DNA from: Thermoanaerobaculia bacterium
GTDB taxonomy: Bacteria; Acidobacteriota; Thermoanaerobaculia; Multivoradales; Multivoraceae
Assembly (NCBI GenBank): GCA_022823665.1
Contig: JAJEHN010000001.1
Coordinates: forward strand, 186,001-250,000
DNA length: 64,000 bases
Direction of reading: 5' to 3'
In this document: positions 43,227 through 52,882 of the stretch, piece after piece
Position numbering within the stretch: position 1 is the first letter of the stretch
Layout: each line of letters begins with the position of its first letter
Notes under the pieces: generated by a model
Database searches by the model: none
Seen by the model: only the letters and a program-made list of their open reading frames with translations
Told to the model about the DNA's origin: nothing
Translations under genes and position numbers: made by a program

Positions 43227-44645
43227 ATGAGAAAGCAGATCGCTCAGACTACTGCGATCCTCGTGTCCGTGCTCTGCGTCACGACCATGGCTTGCCGTTT
43301 GGACTCCACTCCCTGCGACGAACTCTCCGACATCGACGCCGAGGAGTGGAATCCGAGGCTCCGGGGAGACGTCGAAGCCGCTCTGACGGCCCGCCAGACA
43401 GCCTTCGAATCCGAGCCCGGCAACGACGGGGCCCGCCGCGCCTACGCCGAGGTCCTCTTCAAGCTGGGCGACATCTGGGAAGCCGACGAGGTCATCGCGC
43501 CCCTGGGCACGACCACCACCTGCCACGCGGGCGATCTGCGGCTCGCGGCCAGGACGGCCTACCTGCTCGGCGACTACGGCCGGTCCGCGTCCCTGAACGA
43601 GCGGCTTCTCGAACTCGCCGACGAGGGCTCGGACCTCCACGACCAGGCCATCCGCGGTCTGACCCTGGCCCACTACCAGACGAACGACTTCGCGGGTGCC
43701 CGGGAACTTCCCACACCGACCGAAGCCGAAGGGTCGGCCAGTCTCCTCGCCCTCATGCAGGCATTCGAAGGCGAACCGTACGGAATCGAATGGGCCGGCG
43801 ACGAGCGAATCGCCCACCTGCCGATGACGAACGACATCACGCAGCCCGGCGCCCTGCCCCTCGTGACCCTGGTGATCAACGGCGAAGCGGTCGAGCTGAT
43901 CCTCGACACGGGCGGTGACCGCCTCTACCTCGACAAGGGCATCTACGAGCGCATCGGCCTGCCGACCCTCGCCAACCGGGAAGCCCGCTACGCCTACACA
44001 GGGGGCGAGACGGTCGAGGAGCCGCTAGGGGTCGCCGCGACCGTCACGATGGGCGACGTGACGCTCTCGAACGTGCCGGTCATCGGCGCGACCTGGAAGG
44101 CCCTCGGCCAGACCTCCGACGGCGTCCTGACGACGCAGATCCTCAAGCAGTTCCTCACCACCGTCGACTACGAGAACCGGCGCATCACCTTCCGCGAGCG
44201 AAACGCCGAGGCCCTTGCCGAAGTCATGGCGACGTTCGGAGACACGCCGCCCGTCGAAGCGCCCTTCTACATGACCAACACCCACCTCATGTTCGCGAAG
44301 GGCCGCCTGAACGGCCACGAGGGCATGAACTTCTTCCTGGACTCCGGCCTGGCCGCGAGCATGCCGCTCGTCACCGTCGACGAGACCGTCGAGTTCCTCG
44401 GACTCGAGAAGAACGAGATCCAGGGAACGGCCTACTACTGGTCGCCGATCGAGTCCCACGGCCTCGACGATCTGCCTGGCGGCCCGGCCCAGGCGCTGGG
44501 CAACGTCTTCGTCGAGGACGACTTCTTCTGGCGGTTCGGCTTCATGGCGGACGTCCTGATCTCACACCAGTACCTGTGGCCCAAGGGGTCCTGGACGATC
44601 GACTTCGACAACATGAACTACTACTTCCCTGGCGAGGGCCCGTAG
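43227..44645 (+). CDS. Tandem retropepsin-like aspartic protease lipoprotein
   Basis: A 472-residue product from ATG 43227. The N-terminal signal ends in VTTMAC (lipobox-like). Residues about 45-160 look like helical TPR-type repeats (RRAYAEVLFKLGDIWEADEV). Two retropepsin-like folds follow: LILDTGGDRLYL with Asp227, and NFFLDSGLAASMPLV with Asp372. A single-chain pseudo-dimer with both Asp would make an active site like pepsin, whereas usual bacterial retropepsin-like proteins have one motif and dimerise. It might alternatively be a non-catalytic binding protein. No RBS is obvious. Confidence 0.8.
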   Translation: MRKQIAQTTAILVSVLCVTTMACRLDSTPCDELSDIDAEEWNPRLRGDVEAALTARQTAFESEPGNDGARRAYAEVLFKLGDIWEADEVIAPLGTTTTCHAGDLRLAARTAYLLGDYGRSASLNERLLELADEGSDLHDQAIRGLTLAHYQTNDFAGARELPTPTEAEGSASLLALMQAFEGEPYGIEWAGDERIAHLPMTNDITQPGALPLVTLVINGEAVELILDTGGDRLYLDKGIYERIGLPTLANREARYAYTGGETVEEPLGVAATVTMGDVTLSNVPVIGATWKALGQTSDGVLTTQILKQFLTTVDYENRRITFRERNAEALAEVMATFGDTPPVEAPFYMTNTHLMFAKGRLNGHEGMNFFLDSGLAASMPLVTVDETVEFLGLEKNEIQGTAYYWSPIESHGLDDLPGGPAQALGNVFVEDDFFWRFGFMADVLISHQYLWPKGSWTIDFDNMNYYFPGEGP

Positions 44646-44742
44646 CGTCGAACCGGCCGCCGCCAAACGCCAGATGCCGGCGGAGCGATAGGATGCGCCC
44701 TTGTCTCCAGGACAGGGTTCAGGGATCGACGGAGGAAGGCGG

Positions 44743-47700
44743 ATGAGAGTTCCCGGCGTGCCGGCATTGGTACCGATCGTTCTACTGGTTCTCGCGGCGC
44801 TCACCGCCGGCTGCACCCAGGGCACGGGCGCCGAAGGAGCCGAGGCCCAGGAGGCCGCGAGCGCCGTGCCGCTGCGAGCCGTCCAGGACGAGGAAACCGG
44901 CTCGATCGCCATCTACCGCGAAGGTGAAGAGGAACCGATCGTCACCCAGAACGCCGGCGCCGAACACCGGCCGTTCCTGCATCCGATCGTCGCTCCGGAC
45001 GGCAAGGGTCTGGCGACGGAATACAGCCCGGGCCACCACCCCCACCAGACCGGTCTCTACTGGGGCTTCACCCGGGTCAACGGCGAGCCGATGGACGAGG
45101 ACACGCTCCGGCAGTGGTTCTACCGCCGCGACAAGCCGGAAGAGATCGCGCGCGCCGTCGGCCGTGACTACTTCCACAACCCGGGTGGGGACTACTGGCG
45201 GCGCGAGTCAGCCTCCGTGGTAACGGAGGCCGGGACCGAGGTCCAGTGGCAGACGGTCTACGGCATGCTGGACGCCGACGGCAACGCCTTCATGACGGAG
45301 ACCCAGAACTGGACGATGCGGGCGGAAGAAGACCGCTTCATCCTCGACCTCGAATGGGCCGGCGAGGCGGTCGCCGGCGACGTCTCGATCAACGAGATGT
45401 CCTACGGCGGCATGTTCCTGCGCATGCCGTGGACCAGGGACACGCCCGGCGAAGCCGTCAACGCGGCCCGGCAGCGCAACCGCCAGGCGGAAGGCCAGCG
45501 CGCGATGTGGGTCGACGTCGGCATGCAGGTCGAAGGCCGTGACGACTTCCTCCACGTCGCGATCTTCGACCACCCGATGAACGCCGGCTACCCCCAGACG
45601 TGGCGGGTGGACGGCCAGCTCGGTGTCGGCCCGGCACGGTCACGGATGGGCGACTGGCACATCCCGGAAGGCACGACGGAGGTCATCCGCCACCGGCTGA
45701 TCGTCTACACCGGCGAGTTGAACGACCTGGAGCTGACGGAGGACTGGGAGGAGTACACGGGCGCCGCCGAGGGCTCGTACTCCACGGCGTCGCTGTGGGG
45801 CATCGCCCAGCAGGAGGCGAAGCAGGAGAAGTTCCTGACCCCGGAGGAGGCGGTCGAGGCGATGACCGTGCGCGACGGCTTCCAGGTCAACGCCTGGGCC
45901 TCGGAGCCCATGATCACCCAGCCCATGGCCTTCGCCTGGGACGACCGCGGCCGCATGTGGGTCGCCGAGAACCGCGACTACGAAACCCGCGGCCGCGGCT
46001 TCTCCGGCTCGGGCGACAGCAAGATCCTGATCCTGGAGGACACGGACCGCGACGGCACGGCCGACAGCAAGAAGGTCTTCGCCGAGGGCATCCCCTTCCC
46101 GGCGGCGCTGGCGGTCGGCTTCGACGGCGTCTTCGTCGGTGCGCCGCCCCACCTGCTCTACCTCCCGGACCGCGACGGCGACGACATGGCCGACATGGAA
46201 GAAGCGGAGATCCTGCTGACCGGCTGGGGCATCCGCGACCGTCACGAGACGATCAACAGCTTCCACTGGGGGCCAGACGGCTGGCTCTACGGCCTCGAAG
46301 GGTTCGCGACGCCCTCCGTGATCCGCAAGCCCGGTCCCGAAGAGACGATCTACGGCCACAACGATCCGTTCCCGGAGGACCTGCTCGAGGCCGACGGGGT
46401 CGACATCAACGGCGGCGTCTGGCGCTACCACCCGACGAAGGACCGCTTCGAGGTCGTCGCCCACGGCTTCAGCAACCCGTGGGGCATCGACTACGACGCG
46501 AAGGGACAGATCTTCATCACCGCCTGCGTGATCCCACACCTGTTCCACGTCGTCCCCGGCGGCATCTACCACCGGCAAGGCGGCTCGCACTTCAACCCGT
46601 ACGTCTACGGCGACATCCGGACGATCGTCGACCACCGGCACCGCTCCGCGCACGGCGGCGCCCGGGTCTACCTGTCGGACGCGTTCCCGGACGAGCACTA
46701 CGGCCGGCTGTTCATGGCGAACATCCACGAGCACGCGGTGCTCACCGACGAACTCATACCCAAGGGCTCCGGCTTCGTCGCCGAACACGGCGAGGACTTC
46801 CTGCTCGCGAACAACAAGCAGTGGGTCGGCTTCAGCATGGAGATTGGCCCTGGCGGCGACGTCTACGTCCTCGACTGGCACGATGCGGACATCTGCGGCA
46901 ATGACGTCCAGCACAAGGAAACCGGGCGTATCTTCCGCATCACGCCCGAGCAGTCCCTGGCGGACGACTGGGAGGGCCGCTACGACGACGTCAAGTCGAT
47001 GTCGAACGAGCGCCTCGTCGAGATGCAACTCTCGAAGAGCGCGTGGCACGCCCGCCGGGCCCGGGTCGTCCTGCAGGGCCGGGCGACGAAGGGCGAGATC
47101 GACGCCCCGGTCCACGACGCGCTGCGCGAGATGTTCGCGTCGAACCCGGACGGCGACATCCGCCTGCGGGCCATGTGGGCGCTCCACGTCACCGGCGGCT
47201 TCACGCCGGACGAACTGATGACGGCTCTGGACGACGAGGATCAGCACGTCCGCGCCTGGGCGATCCAGCTCCTGACCGAGGACCACGACGCCCCGGCTGC
47301 CGCAACGGAGAAGTTCATCGAGCTGGCCGACCGCGACACGTCGCCGGTCGTCCGCCTCTACCTCGCGGCGGCCCTCCAGCGCGTCGAGCACGACGTCCGC
47401 TGGTCGATCGCCGAGCACCTGGTGATGAAGGGTGACGACGCGGACGACCACAACATCCCGAAGATGATCTGGTTCGGCATCGAGCCCCTGGTCCCGGAAG
47501 ATCCCCAGCGCGCGCTCCGGCTCGCCAGGACCTCCCGGATCCCCATGCTCACGGAGAACATCGCGCGCCGGGCCGTCGACGCGGACGAGCTCGAGTTCCT
47601 CGTCACCTCACTCGACGACCGTTCCGAGGCCCGTCCGGCACTGCTCCGGGGCATGCGCGCCGGACTCGAGGGTCACGTCTTCGCCGAGCCCCCGGACAAC

Positions 47701-48690
47701 TGGGAAAGGGTCTACGGCCGGCTGAAGCGCGACCGCAGCGTCGCCGACCTCGCCCTCGAGGTCGAACAGCAGTTCGGCGGCGTCGAGGTCGCGCGCCAGT
47801 TCCTCGCCGAACTCGACGACGAGAGCACACCGGTCGAAGCTCGGCGGCGGGCCATCCGCGGCCTGGCCGAACAGCAGCACCAGGCCCTCTTCGAACGGCT
47901 CCCGGCTCTGCTGGACGAACCCGAGTTGCGGATCGCCGCGCTCCGCGCCTACGCCGCGTTCGACGGCCGCTGGCAGACCGGGTTCATGCTGCTCGGGCGC
48001 TACGACTCCTTCAACGCGGACGAGAAGCTCGCCGCCGTCCAGACGCTCGCGTCCCGGCCCATCTACGGACGGGTGTTGATGGGCGCGATCAAGGAGGGAA
48101 GCGTCCCGCGGCGCGATGTGCCGGCCTACGTCGCCCGCCAGCTCCACCGGGTCGTCGGCAGCGGCTTCCTCGAGGTCTGGGGGCCCATCACGCGGGTCTC
48201 GAGCGAGAAGACCGCGGCGATCGCGAAGTACACGACGATCCTGAACGACGACGCGATCGGGGCGGCTGACACCGCCCACGGCGAGCAGATGTTCAGCGAG
48301 CTCTGCGGCGTGTGCCACCAGATGTTCGGCGAGGGCGGCCTCATCGGCCCCAACCTCACGGGTTCGAACCGCACGGAGCTGGACTACCTGCTGACGAACA
48401 TCATCGACCCGAGCGGCGACATGCAGGACGCCTACCAGACCCTGATGGTGACCACCCGGGACGGCCGCACCTACTCGGGCACCGTGGCCACCAAGAGTCC
48501 CCGCTCCATGACGCTCCGGGTCGTCGGCCAGGACGAGGTGATCATCCCGCAGTCGGACATCCAGTCGTTCGACTACTTCCCGCTCTCGATGATGCCGGAG
48601 GGGCTGCTCGATGGGTACGGGGACGACGAGGTGGCCGACCTGGTCGCGTACCTGATGACCGCCGAAGAAGCGGGCTCACAAGGCCCGTAG
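44743..48690 (+). CDS. DUF6807 + PVC-type membrane-bound dehydrogenase + HEAT + cytochrome c fusion lipoprotein
   Basis: A 1315-residue product from ATG 44743 (GGAGGAAGG upstream). Lipobox VLAALTAGC. Residues about 35-345 resemble DUF6807 (YSPGHHPHQTGLYWGFTRVN, RESASVVTEAG). From about 363 starts the Planctomycete/Verrucomicrobia-type membrane-bound dehydrogenase N-terminal propeller (FQVNAWASEPMITQPMAFAW, MWVAENRDYETRG, WGIDYDAKGQIFIT). An alpha-helical HEAT-like stretch covers about 745-1130. The C-terminal heme domain has C1188-GVC-H1192, GGLIGPNLTG, IIDPSGD and LSMMPEGLL (distal Met). It probably oxidises a sugar or sugar derivative at the envelope. Separate genes usually carry the DUF6807 and dehydrogenase parts. 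Confidence 0.9.
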   Translation: MRVPGVPALVPIVLLVLAALTAGCTQGTGAEGAEAQEAASAVPLRAVQDEETGSIAIYREGEEEPIVTQNAGAEHRPFLHPIVAPDGKGLATEYSPGHHPHQTGLYWGFTRVNGEPMDEDTLRQWFYRRDKPEEIARAVGRDYFHNPGGDYWRRESASVVTEAGTEVQWQTVYGMLDADGNAFMTETQNWTMRAEEDRFILDLEWAGEAVAGDVSINEMSYGGMFLRMPWTRDTPGEAVNAARQRNRQAEGQRAMWVDVGMQVEGRDDFLHVAIFDHPMNAGYPQTWRVDGQLGVGPARSRMGDWHIPEGTTEVIRHRLIVYTGELNDLELTEDWEEYTGAAEGSYSTASLWGIAQQEAKQEKFLTPEEAVEAMTVRDGFQVNAWASEPMITQPMAFAWDDRGRMWVAENRDYETRGRGFSGSGDSKILILEDTDRDGTADSKKVFAEGIPFPAALAVGFDGVFVGAPPHLLYLPDRDGDDMADMEEAEILLTGWGIRDRHETINSFHWGPDGWLYGLEGFATPSVIRKPGPEETIYGHNDPFPEDLLEADGVDINGGVWRYHPTKDRFEVVAHGFSNPWGIDYDAKGQIFITACVIPHLFHVVPGGIYHRQGGSHFNPYVYGDIRTIVDHRHRSAHGGARVYLSDAFPDEHYGRLFMANIHEHAVLTDELIPKGSGFVAEHGEDFLLANNKQWVGFSMEIGPGGDVYVLDWHDADICGNDVQHKETGRIFRITPEQSLADDWEGRYDDVKSMSNERLVEMQLSKSAWHARRARVVLQGRATKGEIDAPVHDALREMFASNPDGDIRLRAMWALHVTGGFTPDELMTALDDEDQHVRAWAIQLLTEDHDAPAAATEKFIELADRDTSPVVRLYLAAALQRVEHDVRWSIAEHLVMKGDDADDHNIPKMIWFGIEPLVPEDPQRALRLARTSRIPMLTENIARRAVDADELEFLVTSLDDRSEARPALLRGMRAGLEGHVFAEPPDNWERVYGRLKRDRSVADLALEVEQQFGGVEVARQFLAELDDESTPVEARRRAIRGLAEQQHQALFERLPALLDEPELRIAALRAYAAFDGRWQTGFMLLGRYDSFNADEKLAAVQTLASRPIYGRVLMGAIKEGSVPRRDVPAYVARQLHRVVGSGFLEVWGPITRVSSEKTAAIAKYTTILNDDAIGAADTAHGEQMFSELCGVCHQMFGEGGLIGPNLTGSNRTELDYLLTNIIDPSGDMQDAYQTLMVTTRDGRTYSGTVATKSPRSMTLRVVGQDEVIIPQSDIQSFDYFPLSMMPEGLLDGYGDDEVADLVAYLMTAEEAGSQGP

Positions 48691-48703
48691 GGAATCGAGG
48701 CGG

Positions 48704-49816
48704 ATGACGAACGTCGCGATGATCGGCCTCGGCTTCGGCGCCGAGTTCATCCCCATCTACCAGGCTTACCCCGGCGCCAACGTCCACGCGATCTGCCGCC
48801 GCGACGAAGCGGAACTCCACAAGGTCGGCGACCAGTTCGGGATCGAGCGGCGCTACACGGACTACGACGACGTGCTCGCCGACCCGGAAGTCGACTACGT
48901 CCACATCAACACGCCGATTCCGGACCACGCCTGGATGTCGCTCGCCGCTCTCGACGCCGGCAAGCACGTCATGTGCACCGTGCCGATGGCGACGACCGTC
49001 GAGGACTGCCGCAAGATCGTCGAGAAGGTCGAGGAGACCGGGCTCAGGTACATGATGGCCGAGACGGTCGTCTACAGCCGCGAGTTCCTGTTCATCAAGG
49101 AGCTGTACGAAAAGGGCGACCTGGGCGAGATCCAGCATCTCGCCGCCTCGCATCCGCAGGACATGGACGGCTGGCCGTCCTACTGGGAGCGGATGATCCC
49201 GATGCACTACGCGACCCACGTCGTCAGTCCCTGCCTCGGACTCGTCGACGGACTGGCCGAGTACGTGAGCTGCTTCGGCTCGGGCGTCGTCCGCGACGAC
49301 ATCGCCGAGAAGTCCGGCAACCGCTTCGCCGTCGAGACCTGCCACATCAAGTTCAAGGACCGCGAACTGACAGCCCACATCTGGCGCTTCCTCTACGACG
49401 TCGCCCGCCAGTACCGCGAGAGCTTCGACGTCTACGGCACGAAGAAGAGCTTCGAGTGGACCCTGATCGAGAACGAGCCGCACGTGCTGCACACGGCGAA
49501 GAAGCCCGAGCACGAGATCCCGGAGAAGATCGAGGTGCCGGACTACGCGCACCTGCTGCCGGAAGCGATCCGCCACTTCACCCTGCCCCAGGAGATCCAC
49601 GACGCGGAGCACCTCTCCTTCATCCAGGGCGGCGGCCACGGCGGCTCCCATCCGCACCTCGTGCACGAGTTCCTGGGCGCGCTTCGTGACGACCGCGACC
49701 CCTGGCCGAACGCGGTCACCAGCGCCAACTGGACCTGCGTCGGCATCTGCGCCCACGAGTCCGCTCTGAACGGCGGCGAGATCGTCCGCCTGCCCGGCTT
49801 CACGCTTAGAACGTAG
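48704..49816 (+). CDS. Gfo/Idh/MocA family oxidoreductase
   Basis: A 370-residue cytosolic NAD(P)-dependent enzyme beginning MTNVAMIGLGFGAEFIP, a Rossmann fold with the family's GxGxxx loop, then ADPEVDYVHINTPIPDHAW and AGKHVMCTVPMATTVEDC. The usual catalytic EKP lysine motif is replaced by CTVPMA, so the hydride-transfer Lys is missing at that place. It starts 14 nt after the big dehydrogenase gene and is followed by a sugar-type MFS transporter, which points to a sugar or cyclitol catabolic operon. Substrate unknown. Confidence 0.92.
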   Translation: MTNVAMIGLGFGAEFIPIYQAYPGANVHAICRRDEAELHKVGDQFGIERRYTDYDDVLADPEVDYVHINTPIPDHAWMSLAALDAGKHVMCTVPMATTVEDCRKIVEKVEETGLRYMMAETVVYSREFLFIKELYEKGDLGEIQHLAASHPQDMDGWPSYWERMIPMHYATHVVSPCLGLVDGLAEYVSCFGSGVVRDDIAEKSGNRFAVETCHIKFKDRELTAHIWRFLYDVARQYRESFDVYGTKKSFEWTLIENEPHVLHTAKKPEHEIPEKIEVPDYAHLLPEAIRHFTLPQEIHDAEHLSFIQGGGHGGSHPHLVHEFLGALRDDRDPWPNAVTSANWTCVGICAHESALNGGEIVRLPGFTLRT

Positions 49817-49851
49817 GACCCGACTCCACAACCCCGGCTTCAGGAGGGCCA

Positions 49852-51285
49852 ATGAACAAGACCAAGCTACTGATCGCGAGCTTCCTCACCATCCTGGTCG
49901 CCGGACTGGGAACCGCCGTTCGCGGCGGCCTCCTCCTGGAGTGGGGCACGGCGTTCGGCTTCACGCAGACGGAACTCGGACAGATCACCGGCGGCGGTTT
50001 CGTCGGCTTCGGGCTAGTCATTCTCGTGGCCAGCGCCTTCCTCGACCGCTACGGCTACAAGCCGTTCCTGATGGGCGCGGGCGTCCTGCACGTGCTGTCC
50101 GTCATCGTGGCGGTCGCGGCCACCGTCATCTACAACGGATCGATCGACACGAACCCGGAGTTCGCCCGCGCCGCGGCCTACTTCTGCCTGTTCTGGGGCG
50201 TCTTCATCTTCGCGGTCGCGAACGGCATCTGCGAAGCGGTCATCAACCCGCTGGTCGCGACCCTGTACCCCAAGGAGAAGACCCACTACCTGAACATCCT
50301 GCACGCCGGCTGGCCAGCCGGCCTGATCTGCGGCTCTCTCCTGGGTATCGGCCTGATCGGCCGCGTGCGCTGGGAGATCGTTCTCGCCCTCTATCTCGTT
50401 CCGACCCTCATCTACGTCCTGATGATGGTCAAGGAGAAGTTCCCCAGGTCCGAGGCGGCTGCCGCCGGCGTCAAGTTCATGGACATGGTCAAGGAGTTCG
50501 CCGCGCCCATGCTGCTCTTCCTGCTCGTGCTCCACGTCTGCATCGGCTACGTCGAGCTCGGCACGGACAGTTGGATCGTCAACATCATGGACACCGTGCT
50601 CGGAGGCAAGGGACTGTTCATCCTCCTCTATACCTCGATCCTGATGTTCGTCCTGCGCTTCTTCGCCGGCCCGATCGTCCACCGGATCAACCCCCTCGGG
50701 CTGCTGTTCGTCAGCGCATGCGTCGCCGCCATCGGCCTCTACTCGCTCGGCTCCCTGGCCGGCGCGGTCACCGTGATGATCGCCGCCACGATCTACGGCG
50801 CAGGCAAGGCCTTCTTCTGGCCGACCATGCTGGCCGTCGTGTCCGAGCGCTTCCCCAAGGGCGGCGCCCTCACCCTGGGCGCCGTCGGCGGCGTCGGCAT
50901 GCTCTCGGCGGGCCTCCTCGGCGGGCCGGGTATCGGCTACCTGCAGGACCGGCACGCCTCGCAGGACCTGCAGGCGAAGGCGCCCGCCGTCTACGAGGAG
51001 TACAAGGCCCAGGGCACGAACAGCTTCCTGTTCTTCGCCCCGGTCCAGGGTCTCGACGGCTCCAAGGCCGGCCCGGTCATGGAGAAGGCGAAGGACTTCA
51101 GCATCGAACTGCCTCCGGACGAGCAGGCGGTGCGCGACGCGTCCTTCCACGGCGGCCAGACCGCGCTGAGGATCACCGCGGCGATACCGGTGTTCATGGC
51201 GCTCGGCTTCCTGTACCTGATCCTCCACTTCCGGCGGGCAGGCGGCTACAAGCAGATCGAGCTGACGTCGCAGCAGGAGACCTGA
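49852..51285 (+). CDS. MFS transporter (sugar:H+ symporter-like, FucP/NanT-like appearance)
   Basis: A 477-residue, twelve-TM inner-membrane protein with a strong RBS (CAGGAGGG). It starts MNKTKLLIASFLTILVAGLG and contains GICEAVINPLVATLYPKEKT and NILHAGWPAGLICGSLLGI, reminiscent of FucP-type sugar permeases seen beside Gfo/Idh/MocA oxidoreductases. A longer loop at about 365-425 (VYEEYKAQGTNSFLFFAPVQ) is unusual for the family. It likely imports the substrate of the adjacent oxidoreductases. 35 nt after the preceding gene. Confidence 0.9.
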   Translation: MNKTKLLIASFLTILVAGLGTAVRGGLLLEWGTAFGFTQTELGQITGGGFVGFGLVILVASAFLDRYGYKPFLMGAGVLHVLSVIVAVAATVIYNGSIDTNPEFARAAAYFCLFWGVFIFAVANGICEAVINPLVATLYPKEKTHYLNILHAGWPAGLICGSLLGIGLIGRVRWEIVLALYLVPTLIYVLMMVKEKFPRSEAAAAGVKFMDMVKEFAAPMLLFLLVLHVCIGYVELGTDSWIVNIMDTVLGGKGLFILLYTSILMFVLRFFAGPIVHRINPLGLLFVSACVAAIGLYSLGSLAGAVTVMIAATIYGAGKAFFWPTMLAVVSERFPKGGALTLGAVGGVGMLSAGLLGGPGIGYLQDRHASQDLQAKAPAVYEEYKAQGTNSFLFFAPVQGLDGSKAGPVMEKAKDFSIELPPDEQAVRDASFHGGQTALRITAAIPVFMALGFLYLILHFRRAGGYKQIELTSQQET

Positions 51286-51342
51286 TCGCTGGCGGCGAGG
51301 TCAGACTCGCGCCCCGCTGAGGACCCGGCTACCTACCAACGC

Positions 51343-52809
51343 ATGTCCATCCTCGAAGATCGCGAGGAGATGCGCCGGTCCGGCTACCGGGTCGTGGACG
51401 CGATCGTCGAGCGCCTGAGCGAGCTTGGCGATGACAAGGCGTTCCAGACGGCGCCGCGAGATGTCACCGAGGCGCTGCTCGATGGACCTCCCCCCGAGGA
51501 GGGGCGGGACCTCGACCCACTGCTCGAGACCGTGGTTCGCGACGTGATGCCGCTCGCGGCACGGATCGACCACCCGCGCTTTCTCGCCTTCGTACCCGCC
51601 AGCCCCTCCTGGGCCTCCGTGCTGGCCAGCTTCCTGATCAGCGGGTACAACGTCTTCCAGGGGACCTGGCTCGCCTCCGCGGGACCTTCCCAGATCGAAC
51701 TCACGGTCACCGACTGGTTTCGCGATTGGCTGGGCTACCCGAAAGGCGCGGGCGGTCTGTTTACGAGCGGAGGATCGGCCGCCAATCTGCTGGCCGTCGT
51801 CGCGGCGCGCGAGGCCGCCGGAAACCCGCAGCGCGGCGTCGTCTACATTTCGGACCAGGCCCACGGCTCGGTGGGGCGCGCCGCGCGGATTGCCGGAGTC
51901 GATCCGGCCCGGATACGGGTCCTGGCCACCGACGATGAGTTCCGGATGGTTCCGGCGACCCTCCTGGAAGCCGTACGTCGAGACCGCGAGGCGGGTCTGG
52001 AACCCTTCTGCGTCGTGGCGAACGCCGGCACGACGAACACCGGCGCAATCGATCCCCTGGTGGAGCTGGCGGAGGTCGCTCAGGCGGAAGGGCTCTGGAA
52101 CCACGTCGACGCCGCGTACGGCGGCTTCGCCGTCCTCGATCCGAAGGCCCGACCTCTACTCCAGGGCCTTGAACTGGCCGACAGCGTGACTCTCGACCCG
52201 CACAAGTGGCTCATGCAGCCCTACGAGACGGGCTGCCTCATGGCCCGCGACGTCACCCGCCTCGAGTCCGCCTTTCGCATCCTCCCCGACTACATGCAGG
52301 ACACGGATCTCGGCAGCCAGCAGGTGAACTTCTGCAACCGCGGGCTCCAGCTCACCCGCGCGTTCCGGGCCCTTCGCGTATGGCTGTCGGTCCAGCGTTA
52401 CGGCCTGGCAGCGCATCGGCAAGCAATCGCCGCCGCGATCGGCATCGCCGCAAGGGCGGCGGATCGCATCGCAGGCGAGGACGAACTGGAGCTTCTCGCG
52501 CCGCCGAGTCTGGGCGTGGTCTGTTTTCGCTACCGCGGCCCTGGCGCGGGACCGCCCATTCCGAGTGAACGCCTCGACGAACTGAACCGTCGGATCCAGG
52601 ACCGCATCGTCCAGTCGGGCTTCGCGATGATCGCCTCGACGCGACTCGGCGACCGCTTCTCACTGAGATTCTGCGTCCTGAACACCCGCACCACCGAGGA
52701 CGATGTCATGCAGGTCCTGGACCGCGTCCTGGAGATCGGCAGGGAACTGCAAGCCGACGGCGCGGGCTCCGACAGGCTTGCACGGGACCGAGGACCCGCG
52801 CTAGCGTAG
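51343..52809 (+). CDS. PLP-dependent group II decarboxylase (aromatic-L-amino-acid decarboxylase-like)
   Basis: A 488-residue fold-type I PLP enzyme. It has FTSGGSAANLLAVVAAREAA, the substrate/PLP region YISDQAHGSVGRAARIAG, VANAGTTNTGAIDPL, the aspartate in NHVDAAYGGFAVL, and the Schiff-base lysine at about residue 288 in TLDPHKWLMQPYETG. It probably decarboxylates an aromatic amino acid (Trp, Tyr, DOPA) to the amine, though related aminotransferase-like activity in some bacterial homologues is possible. 57 nt after the MFS gene; the promoter may lie in the gap. Confidence 0.9.
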   Translation: MSILEDREEMRRSGYRVVDAIVERLSELGDDKAFQTAPRDVTEALLDGPPPEEGRDLDPLLETVVRDVMPLAARIDHPRFLAFVPASPSWASVLASFLISGYNVFQGTWLASAGPSQIELTVTDWFRDWLGYPKGAGGLFTSGGSAANLLAVVAAREAAGNPQRGVVYISDQAHGSVGRAARIAGVDPARIRVLATDDEFRMVPATLLEAVRRDREAGLEPFCVVANAGTTNTGAIDPLVELAEVAQAEGLWNHVDAAYGGFAVLDPKARPLLQGLELADSVTLDPHKWLMQPYETGCLMARDVTRLESAFRILPDYMQDTDLGSQQVNFCNRGLQLTRAFRALRVWLSVQRYGLAAHRQAIAAAIGIAARAADRIAGEDELELLAPPSLGVVCFRYRGPGAGPPIPSERLDELNRRIQDRIVQSGFAMIASTRLGDRFSLRFCVLNTRTTEDDVMQVLDRVLEIGRELQADGAGSDRLARDRGPALA

Positions 52810-52882
52810 CCGTGCGCCCCGACGGAGGAGCAATGCCCGTCAACCACTCCCAACGGACGATTACGGAGAGCGAAGCCACGCG

